In this document: positions 55,367 to 64,000 of the stretch, piece after piece | Numbering within the stretch: position 1 is the stretch's first letter | Layout: each line of letters begins with the position of its first letter | NCBI GenBank assembly: GCA_033558025.1 | Contig: JAUCEF010000007.1 | Span: 8,432,001 to 8,496,000, forward strand | Direction: 5' to 3' | DNA: 64,000 nt | Origin: Phytophthora sp. 'mugwort' | Lineage: Eukaryota > Oomycota > Peronosporomycetes > Peronosporales > Peronosporaceae | Position numbers and translations under genes: made by a program | The notes under the pieces: model-generated | Databases searched by the model: none | Told to the model about the DNA's origin: nothing | What the model saw: the letters and a program-made list of their open reading frames with translations, nothing else

Positions 55367-55607
55367 TCAGGGACTGCGACAGAAAGAGAGATACAATTCC
55401 TGTAAGTCAAAATAATTGCAAAAAGCGCCTCCAATATGGCTACACTGGGCGTATGTTTTCGTCGAAAATGGGCAATCTTTTCTGTCGGAGCATTTTTTAG
55501 TAAAATCAAAATGGAACTCCGATGATTGGACGAAATTTGAATTGACCCCCCGCCATCGCCGGCCTGCCAAGCAAACCCCAACGCGCCCAATCGTTCCCGT
55601 AGTCGCC

Positions 55608-58600
55608 ATGGAGCTGTCGGCGCCGGCGGAGCGCACGTTCAAGGGCCTATCGGACGCCAAGACGCGCGTAGACCAGGCCACACAGGAGGACGCCTCGTAT
55701 CCGGACCTGGCCGACCAACTTAACGCCCAGTCCGAGCCCCAGAACTACTTCTTGGAGCCTTATGCGTCGCAATGGACCCCACAGATAGCCAAGAAGGGCG
55801 CAGTCATCCCGCTGCCAGGCGTCGTGGCCGCTGCGCTAGACGATACCAAAACGCTGTCTCTGTCTGGCCTGCTGCCTGAGATCCGATCGGCCTGGACGTC
55901 CGTGGACGCGCGCCTCTTTCTTTGGAGCTATGCGCAACGCGGCCGCTTTGCCGCGAAGGAATTCGACCAGGCCATTGTGGCTGTGGGACTCGTGGCCCGT
56001 CCTGCTGCTGGAGTTTTCACCTCGAAGGTCCGCCACGTGCTGGTGGTAGCCACAACCGTGGAGGTGCTGCTGCTCGCGGTCGTAGCCGACGACAACCAGC
56101 CTGAGCGGCCGGATGGTACTGGGCCCGTGAGCTTCAAGCTACAGCGAACCAAGTTGAGCGTCAGCACGGACAAGTGCGTGGTCCGCAAGATCGTGACCAC
56201 ACGCTGCGGCCGCATCTTCTTCGGAGGATCCGATGGCGCGCTCTACGAGTTTCTTTACGCACCCGAACAGAAGGCCGCGGCCGACCGCAGTTCACTGCTC
56301 GGAGCGGCGCTCACCAATGTACCAGGAGTAGGGGCTTCTGAAGGATGCAGGAAAGTGGCTCACACGTCGAGCTATGCGCAGTATCTGCCGCGGTTCCTGG
56401 CCGGATTGGCCAGTGCTCCTGGAAAGGTAGTGGACATGTGCGTGGACCACTCGCGACACATTCTCTACGTGCTGCACGACGACGCTCAAGTGAGTGTATT
56501 TGACCTCGGAGCTAATGGAGAAGAGAGCAAGGCCGTGTGCGCAGTGAACCTGCTGGCCGACGGCGCCAAGTACGCGCGTGAGAACCGCCGGACGCGCGTG
56601 TCGTGCCCGGACGAGAGACTTTTCCAGCCGGCGGTGGCCGGCACGGCCAACCCTCTCAAGGTAGTGGCGCTGTCTACAGTGTCACCAGACGAGTCCAAAG
56701 TGGTCACGCTGGTGGCTGTCACGTCAAACGGCATCCGCTTTTATTTGACGGCCTTCTCGCGACGATATACATACTCAGGAGCTGGCAGCTACGGTCGATC
56801 CAAACGTCCGTCTAGACTCGAGATTCTTCACATTCGTCTGCCTCCCCCGGCGATCGCACTGCGTGATGCGCCTCCATATCACGCCAAGGAAGGCATGCAA
56901 CCGGGTTACGCGCCGGGCAAGAGTCCAAGCGCCGTACACGTTGCATTCCATCGCAAGGGCGTCTTTTTGTGCATCGAAGGACGTCGAGACCAACAGGACC
57001 AGCTCGTGGGCATTGCTCACGACCCCATTAGCACCACAGCACTCCCCGTGCAGACAGGTTTGGCGTCGAGGAAGCCCTCAATCCGAGAAGCCGTTTCATT
57101 GGACACTTGTATCGGTAAAGTGGTGGATATTCAGGAACTAGACCCGTATTCAAGCGAAGGTCCGGAGAGCGCTTGGATGACGCAGATTGAGGCAGCGAAT
57201 GCTACCACAAAGGGGCCTAGCAGCGGTAGCAAGCGGTCATTTGACGAAATGGCCACTGGTATTTCTGCTGGAAGCACGTCGGAAAACGCCCCGGTCGTCG
57301 GGGAAATGGCACTCATGTATTCCCAGCCTTCACGTCATTTTTTGTGCCTGACGAACGCTGGGATTCAGGTTTTCAAGAAGATCCGGCCATTGGACCAGCT
57401 TCACCGCGTGCTTTTGCTATCGCGTGGCCACGAACTCAAGGCTGCGCTGGCGCCATTTGTTCGCTGCTTTGGTGAAATTCAGGTGGTCTGTATGCTCATC
57501 GCGTTGGCATGTGGTGTCCCGACTGACCCTCTTGTGAGTGAAAGCTCCATGGCGGCTTCGCTCATCGCACCGCGTGCTGCCGGTTTGACAGCTATGAAGA
57601 GTGATGAGTATATTTACACGGCTGCAGTGCAGTGTATCTTTGAAATCGCCCAGGGTCCTCCTGACAATATGCCCGTGGAGTCCGCCACATCAACGGCCAA
57701 CAGCACTTCAACCTCCACAAGCAGCACACGGATCGTGCTCACGACGGAGTTTGGCATGTCATATCAGCACGACGGTCTTGTTGCTTTTGCGTGTCGAGTA
57801 CTTCGTCCACTCTGGTCCTCGAAGACTCTCGGCCGTCATGTGGTCTCTCGCGTCTCGAATGCTGCGGCTAACGGTATTAAGGTTAAGCCCTCGGCCAAGT
57901 CGCCGGGATATGTAACCAGCTTCGAGAACGTTCACTCTCCTGAGAAGCTGGACGAGATCCGTGAGATTCTGTTCCAGTTGCGACAGCTCATGGAAACCGC
58001 TGGTCCTTTTGCTGTATCAATTAGCGGCGGCGCTGCGCTGGAAAATAACCCCAGCTTGGACGGTGTCTTGGGTGAGAGTGCTGAGGCTGGGCTTTCCCGT
58101 GTGTCGGAGCTCGTCATGCGCCATCAGAAGGCACTCAGCGAGGACCAGCTCAAACGCGAGACGCGGTTCAAGGCCGAGCAGCGATCCCTGTACTACTTGT
58201 ACCAGTTGGTGCTGCGGAGCATTGAGGCGATCTCGCTGCTACGGATTGCTCAGGAAAACAAGGTTTCGCTCGAGGAACCTCTTGCTCGTCTCAGCTTTAG
58301 CGACCTGGTGACAACAACGGACGGCTCACTGGCTGCGAAGACCATGACGAAGGCACTTATGCGTGGCCGCAACGAGAACAACCAGTTCCTGATCAAGCAG
58401 CTACGCGATCAATGCCCCACGTTCTTCTCCGTATCGGATTTGTGGCACTATCAGGGATACCGAAGTTTGTCGAATGCCAAGCTCAGCGGCTCGCCTGTTG
58501 CTCGTAAAAAGTTCCTGAAGGAGTCTTTGGAGCAGTTCTTGAATTCATGCCACATGTGGGACACGGAGGACTGTCTGGATGTTCTCCAGGGTATCTGTGA

Positions 58601-60286
58601 AGACTACACACTGCTGAATTACTATGAAGGTGTGGTGAAGCTGTCACTAGCATGTGCTAAACATTTCCGTGATGCAGCCATCTCGGACCTCAGTGGTGTT
58701 AAACAAGTGTGGAAACGGCGGTGCTTTGGCTGCATCTTGCTTGCTCTGCACAAGCTTCTGGGTGGGGAGACAGCGAATGCTAGTCCACAAGCTGTTGAGG
58801 AGATGGTGGCGCTGGATGACGAGACGAGGAATAAGTGCGTGGAAGAGTTATTTCACTTCGCGTTGGCCTCAGACGATGAAAGCTTCCACAACCTGCTGTA
58901 CACGTGGTTGTATGAGCGCGGTCACTCGCATCTTCTGACTTCAATCCGCTCTCCATACATTGAGGAGTTTTTGAAGGAGAAGGACCAAGACCTGCTTGTT
59001 AAACTGTATATGGACCAGCACAAGTATCTTGTGGCTGCTAAAGTATGGTGGGCACGTGCGCACGAGGACACGATGGGTGAAGATGAGTACGCGACCTCTT
59101 CTGCTGTCGTGGTCTCTAACAATCCCGACATTGTCAAGCGTCAGTACTACGTGTCCAAGGCGTTGGGCTGTCTTAAGAGTCTGGAGGATGTGGGAGAAGC
59201 TTCAGAGGCAATTAAGGAGGTACGCGACGTGCTGGATGTGCTGCAGTTGCAAGTTCGCGTCCTGAAGGCGCTGGAACAGCAGGTGATTGAGCTGGAGACG
59301 TCCTCCTCCATCTCAGACGAACAATTACGGGAGCGGAAGACGGGCTTGCAGCTACTGACTTTTAAACTGTTGGACGCGTCGACTTTATACAACCAATTCG
59401 CGTCCAAGTACGACATGTGGACTGAGTGTCTGCACATTATCCACGTGTGCAAGTCAGAGGAGGCCGATGTGATTGCGACGCTGTGGCGGAAGATCATTTT
59501 CAGTCTGCTGCCTCAATCTTCCAATAACACGGCATTTAATGCGTGGAGATTGGACCAGTGTGAGAAGGCTGGACTGCTAGCTACTTCGAGCAGTACAGGT
59601 GGAAACTCCTCTTTCGAGAGTGGCAATTGGATTGGCCAGATGCAGTGCAAGATTCTGCGGCTGGGCAAGTCGCTGTACTTGGAAGGTGACGACTCACACA
59701 GCGGCTTGGCTACTGGGATCGATGGCTTTGTCTTTCCAGTGGGGTTTCTGGCCGATATGCTCGAGTGGATCTCTCTGTGGTATATTCGATCAACGGGCGT
59801 AGGTGCCTTCACCGGCAGCGTCGCGTCGGCTGCTGCTATTGACTCTACCACGTTCAACTGGGTTCTCAAGCTCTTTGTGGACGTGGGTGTGCCGCACCGG
59901 GTACTTCTGAGTTACTACGAGCAGCTCTATCGCGAGCAGCCTGAGCGGCTCTACCGCGAAGGTTGGACCCTGCATTTACTGCGGTCGATGCTGGCTATTA
60001 TCACTATCTGGAAGAAGCACGCCATCTCTCCACGTGCCGGGAAGGATCAGCTTGCTGAGTTTGCTGCCTGCTGTCCGAACATCGTCGACCTCTGCGATGG
60101 TTTTATCACAGATCTGCGCGCCACATCACAGGGTTCGTTGCTGTTATTTGTTCCTCCTCTTTCGTGTTTAGTAGACTGACATCCTGGTCTTTGTATGTTT
60201 CAGACGAGAGCGGGGAAGCATCGACGTTGCTAGAACAATTCCGCCGCGTGAAGGGCGAACTGTTGAACTTTCGGACCCTCATGTAG
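55608..60286 (+). CDS. NUP155: nucleoporin Nup155/Nup170
   Basis: Exons 55608-60132 and 60204-60286 (71-bp intron, phase 1); 1,535 residues, a little longer than the human protein (about 1,390). The start ATG is chosen because the open frame upstream (to 55416) has no other ATG. N-terminal half is the beta-propeller (QNYFLEPYASQWTPQIAKKG, ALDDTKTLSLSGLLPEIRSA, then YEFLYAPEQKA and ILYVLHDDAQVSVFDLG); the second half is an alpha-solenoid (WHYQGYRSLSNAKL, RQYYVSKALGCLKSLE). The last exon adds the ending up to LLNFRTLM. Nup155 is a scaffold of the inner ring of the nuclear pore. A Ser/Thr-rich insert near 57,660-57,740 extends the protein. Its stop is 158 bp from the opposite ArfGAP stop. Confidence 0.93.
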
Positions 60287-60444
60287 GAAAGAATCAAACC
60301 ACATTTTTCCAAGAAATCCACAGTCAAGACAAGATGTGCGACGGTCAACCACGAGGCCAGTCGAGCAAGAGCAGACAGAGCAACGAGGTGAAGGAATAAA
60401 TTACACGTTTTGTCTCCTGTGGTGTGTACATTACGGCAGGCGCC

Positions 60445-61722
60445 TTAGGCAAACGTCTGCAGTGACAAGGCAAGTCGCACGGAGCCAGCAGCCACGTAGT
60501 CTCGGGCGTCCGGTGACGAGTTGCCATCGGGCTCGCTGCTTTCTGCGCTGTTAGTGCGATGTTTCCTGCCAATTCCTACAGACAAAGCCGAGTGTTTGAC
60601 CATCGAGCCAATACCTTTCATAGGACGATAGATGACACCCGCGACACCTGTGCCCACGCCCTTCGCAAACCCCTCGAGTCCGTTCTCACGAGCTCCTTTG
60701 ATCGGATCCTTGAACACACCTGTGAGACCACGGTAGATGCCTTTGGTGACACCTTCAGCGCCAGCCACCAGGTGTTCACTGAAGTTGGTGGCCCAGTCGC
60801 GCGGCATGATGACCGGGTACCAGTCTTCATATGGACCATCCGAATCCCCAGCGACAGGTAATGACGAGAGTTGCTGAGCACTAACAGCGAACGCTCCCAT
60901 GGGACGATCTGCATTAACCTTGTTGTAGTCGTACAGTTCGATCTCAAGCGATGAGGTGCCGTCCCACGAGAGCATGAGCTGCTGGTTCCATTGCGGAGTG
61001 ACACTGTTATCCACGCGCTTGCTGCTGATACTTTGCTCACCCAAACGGAACGTCACGTACGGGTCGGATTTGCCACTGATGTTCATCCCAGCGAGCTCTT
61101 TGGCCTCTTTAAGGTCAATTACCACGACACCAGTGTACTCAACCATTCCTTGAGTAGTCGCAGTCTTTCTGGGGCTACGCTTTGGAGACGCAGACTTGGA
61201 CGGCGAGCTAGCGACACCACCAGAGAATAGTTTCTCTTCATACTTGGAACGAATAAAGAGTTCACGCTCGGCACGGGATGTCTGTGCTTCAGGTTTCTTA
61301 GGGGTTTGTTCATTCAGCTTTAATTGTAAAGCAAGAGTCCGTTCGAGTTGTTTGTTTAGCTTCATGTTGCCACGTTTGTCCACAGCGTTCACTTGTTCAT
61401 CTGTCCACTTGTCAAGCATGACACTGAGTACAAATGAGACGTGAACCCCCAAAGACCGATGCACACCAGCACATTGAGTGCAGATGAAGCCTCCATGGGT
61501 CACCGTCGCCCACCTATTGTTGAATACAAGCAATAAAATACAAATAAACGTAAGTATCCGTTAAAGCGTAAGAACCACCAGCTATCACGGGACATACTTG
61601 GGCGTGGCAGCACCGCAATCTGCGCACTGGTCGTTCTCGGGTCGCCGCAGCACCGCGAACAGTCGGGACTTGATCGCTTCTTGCTGGACGTCGCTGCCGC
61701 TCAGGCTGCCGGGGGAAGCCAT
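60445..61722 (-). CDS. ArfGAP with C2 domain and VPS13-like C-terminal segment
   Basis: Exons 61722-61598 and 61513-60445 (84-bp intron, phase 2); 397 residues. The ArfGAP zinc finger is split by the intron: CADCGAATPK, then WATVTHGGFICTQCAGVHRS, giving CX2CX16CX2C and the catalytic Arg of HRSLGVH. A Ser/Pro/Lys-rich linker leads to a C2 domain at about 166-260 (VVVIDLKEAKELAGMNISGK, SDPYV, TPQWNQ, DYN). Residues 291-357 read GAEGVTKGIYRGLTGVFKDP then IKGARENGLEGFAKGVGTGV and YRPMKGIGSM, the Gly-spaced pattern of the VPS13 C-terminus. Expected to stimulate GTP hydrolysis on Arf at membranes, with C2 giving lipid binding. The function of the tail is unknown. Confidence 0.85.
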
Positions 61723-62331
61723 TTTACACTTTTTTTTTTTTACACAAAAAGATTTTGAAATCAACAGAGTAAAAACAAGACTGAGACATCATCATCACTT
61801 CTAGGGAATTCGCCGTGCATACCTGCCGTTTTGTATGGAATTATGGGTGCGCTTTGCACGATGAATTCCATGAATGCAAAAATGGCATACAAAAGACAAG
61901 TGAAACACCCTAAATGGCAAAATGCACTGGAATTCGCCGTGCAATTTGCACGACGCAAGCACGCGGGCATATTAGAAATGTCGGAGTGTACCAGGCATCA
62001 TGTTCCAACAAATAAGCGAGCCGGCCGCCAGGGTTCAACTCAGTGGCAGAATGAGGAAGGAGTTGCAGCTCAAGATGAAGCGCTTGGAGTTGGAGAGATT
62101 AATAAAACCAAGTCAAAGATGCAGAGAAGGCCAATAGCAAAGCCGCACTACCCAGCTGCCGGGTGAAGCCAGCGCCTAGACGTAGTACTTTGTGGCGTCA
62201 AGACAGTACAAAGGACGACATCCACCAGCATACGATTTCGTTGAAGGCCATAATGACGTGGGGAAAAGCACCGTGTGAGCCCAGCATGAAGGCAATACCT
62301 GAGCAGACAGTAAATCAAATGCTGAAGCTGT
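61723..62331. other. intergenic, no confident gene
   Basis: A 111-codon plus frame (61,831-62,166) has no recognisable domain. A T10 tract lies just upstream of the ArfGAP start, near 61,730. Confidence 0.4.
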
Positions 62332-64000
62332 TTAATTAGTTGTGTGAGTTACCTCACGTGCTAAAGTACGCCATGATAGCTGCTCTAGCCTGCGTGATCT
62401 TCCCTTGCCGGATGTGGACCTAAATGGTAAACGAGATTTCACCTGCTCAAAGAGAAGCCCAGCAGCTTCGGTAGAACGGCGTGCTCGGCCGACCTCCTCC
62501 CTCGTTAAAAGAGATTTAATTACGAGCATCAATCGCTGTAGCTCGGCCAGACGAATCTTTGCCAATCTCGCCGCCATATCGAGTTTTGTGAGCAGTCTAA
62601 GAGGTGGCTGGCCAACACACCAGCTCTGCCAGGTTACGCGAAGAGTTCCAGGCGGTAGTTTGAAGTCGTTAGGAACTCGATGGAAACTACCATTCCACGA
62701 ATAAATCTCAGACTGTAATGGAGTAGCTGGAAGCACAGTGCTTGCGATGATTTGATCTGACATGTATGGCTACACTGATACAAACTAGACCGGACCAAAA
62801 CAGAAGCAAATGCAGTCTCTATAGCCTCCGTGGTCATAAGCGATCCGTTAATATGGCGCTTGAGGGAGCGTTTAAAGTCCACGGTAAGCCCCCCTCGCAT
62901 ATCCTCGACTTCTACTTTGTAGTCTGACAACGACACCATTATGCCTACGTGCGGAGGAATCCCCGTTGGAGTCATGAGATCACCTTCTTGGAAATTTCGG
63001 CAAGCAACATGTTGCCGTAGTCACTCCATTCAGTCGCATTACTAGAGTTGAATAGTGGTGTGGCAAACAGTAAATGTGTGGAGGCAATGATTGCGGCAAA
63101 AAATACTTGTGGTACAGTATCGAAGCGAGACCAAACTGGCAGACCATATTCAAACTCGGCGGTATACCGGGGAAAATCGATGACATGGCGGTTTCAATAT
63201 GATGCAGTAGTTTCGGCCATTCATCATCTTGTACACTATGCAAATCGAAAATGGTGGCAGTGTGGCAAATCAAATGGAAGCGCCGCAACATAGCGACCAA
63301 CGATCATGTCGCCGGCGGCCGCGAACCTGACGTACTTATCCTGAACACCGGGAAGAGTCCATCCAGCTGAAGACAAATCGATGCTGCTGAGGGCATGACG
63401 TAGAACAACTACTCACGTACGTAGCAGCACCTTTCCGTGCTGAGTGTGTTCCAAAGTTCGCAGGCTCTAATCCAAATCCCGCCAAAACTGCTCGAACAGT
63501 TTCACTACCAAGCACATTCTTCAACACTTTGAGAAATCGACTGTACTGGTTGCTACCAGGAAATACTTTACCGGCCTGGTCAAATCCAAAGACAGCAAAA
63601 TAAATTCCTAGTCCTAAGACAGGACAAATTTCAGGCATTGTCGGGTTCTCGTGCACATGACCAGGATCCCGCAGACGGCTTCCATCCTGATCATTTTTCA
63701 TGTGCGCGAAGGTAATCGCTATTGAATCTTTACGCCACGTGATATGAGCATGTAGAATTGATTCTGTGCTCTTTGCGCGACACATTAGGTTCCATCAAAC
63801 GAAGAGAAGCGAATGGCCAAACAAATCATGATTTCTGGTTGACTGCAGCATTGCCTTAACCTGCTCTGAACATCGAAAAGCTGAACGGCTCCTTCCCCTC
63901 ACAAAGACGCTCATTACTCCCTTCAGCTATTCTAGTCACAGTATGATGGAGTCCCTTGAAAAAGCGCCGCATCTGAGAGTCAAAATCTCAAGGCCGGTCG
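62332..64000 (-). pseudogene. Crypton (tyrosine-recombinase) transposon protein, runs off right edge
   Basis: Minus strand from 64,000: MRRFFKGLHHTVTRIAEGS and EGKEPFSFSMFR in another frame, then 63,785-63,336 with MCRAKSTESIL, ITWRKDSIAITFAHMKNDQD, NPTMPEICPVLGLGIYF and THSARKGAATYVSS, the HxxR of the tyrosine-recombinase box. After a frame shift near 63,370, GVQDKYVRFAAAGDMIVGRY follows, carrying the expected catalytic Tyr region. Then SSIFPGIPPSL, FGLASILYHKYFLP (63,300-62,980), TPTGIPPHVGIMVSLSDYKV and LPPGTLRVTWQSWCVGQPPL (62,640), Crypton C-terminal sequence in oomycetes as I recall it. At least three frame breaks are seen, so the copy is probably dead. Cryptons integrate by recombination and leave no TIRs. 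Confidence 0.75.

Noticed and set aside
1..64000. RxLR, Crinkler or NLP effector genes
   Set aside because: I looked for signal peptides followed by RxLR-EER or LxLFLAK and for GHRHDWE; none found in a credible ORF.
1..64000. tRNA, rRNA or CRISPR array
   Set aside because: No tRNA-like cloverleaf or rRNA segment noticed; the only regular array (37-bp repeat) has no spacers. A tRNA scan was not possible.

Overview
The window looks like nuclear DNA of an oomycete, most likely Phytophthora or a close relative. The evidence is short GT-AG introns (about 57-85 bp) in otherwise compact genes, a full-size PDR-type ABC transporter, tightly packed housekeeping genes, and an oomycete-style mix of transposons: Copia, MULE, PIF/Harbinger, piggyBac, pogo/Tigger, hAT and Crypton. 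All calls were made by eye from translated sequence; no database search was run.

The window has two parts. Positions 1 to about 41,500 are a gene-poor repeat desert. In order it holds: a piggyBac-type C-terminal exon pair at the left edge, a frameshifted SET-domain gene, a MULE relic, a Copia retrotransposon with recognisable LTRs, an unidentified decayed coding stretch, a broken DDE transposon, two PIF/Harbinger-type relics separated by a 37-bp tandem repeat, and a short terminal-inverted-repeat element. After these come one intact 1,386-residue PDR transporter (19,296-23,456), a second MULE, an orphan ORF, a chromodomain relic, an oxidoreductase pseudogene, a 400-bp near-identical inverted repeat, hAT and piggyBac relics, and two pogo/Tigger copies. 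The second pogo copy still has matching 26-bp ends that include the flanking TA.

Positions 41,600 to about 61,720 are gene-dense. They hold a tandem pair of RING-finger genes ending in CaaX boxes (the first has an in-frame stop), a 726-residue intact protein derived from a pogo transposase with all catalytic acidic residues gone, a THUMPD3-type tRNA methyltransferase, a PDZ protein of unknown role, a tepsin-like AP-4 accessory protein, nucleoporin Nup155, and an ArfGAP-C2 protein with a VPS13-like C-terminal segment. Three of the last four act in membrane traffic or nuclear transport, although nothing shows co-regulation. From 62,332 the right edge returns to transposon sequence, with a Crypton tyrosine recombinase running off the window.

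The observations most worth following are the tepsin-like protein with eleven SAFxF-type and two FAGLSL motifs plus a PDZ domain, the RING-CaaX gene pair, the exapted pogo protein, and the ArfGAP/VPS13-C fusion.
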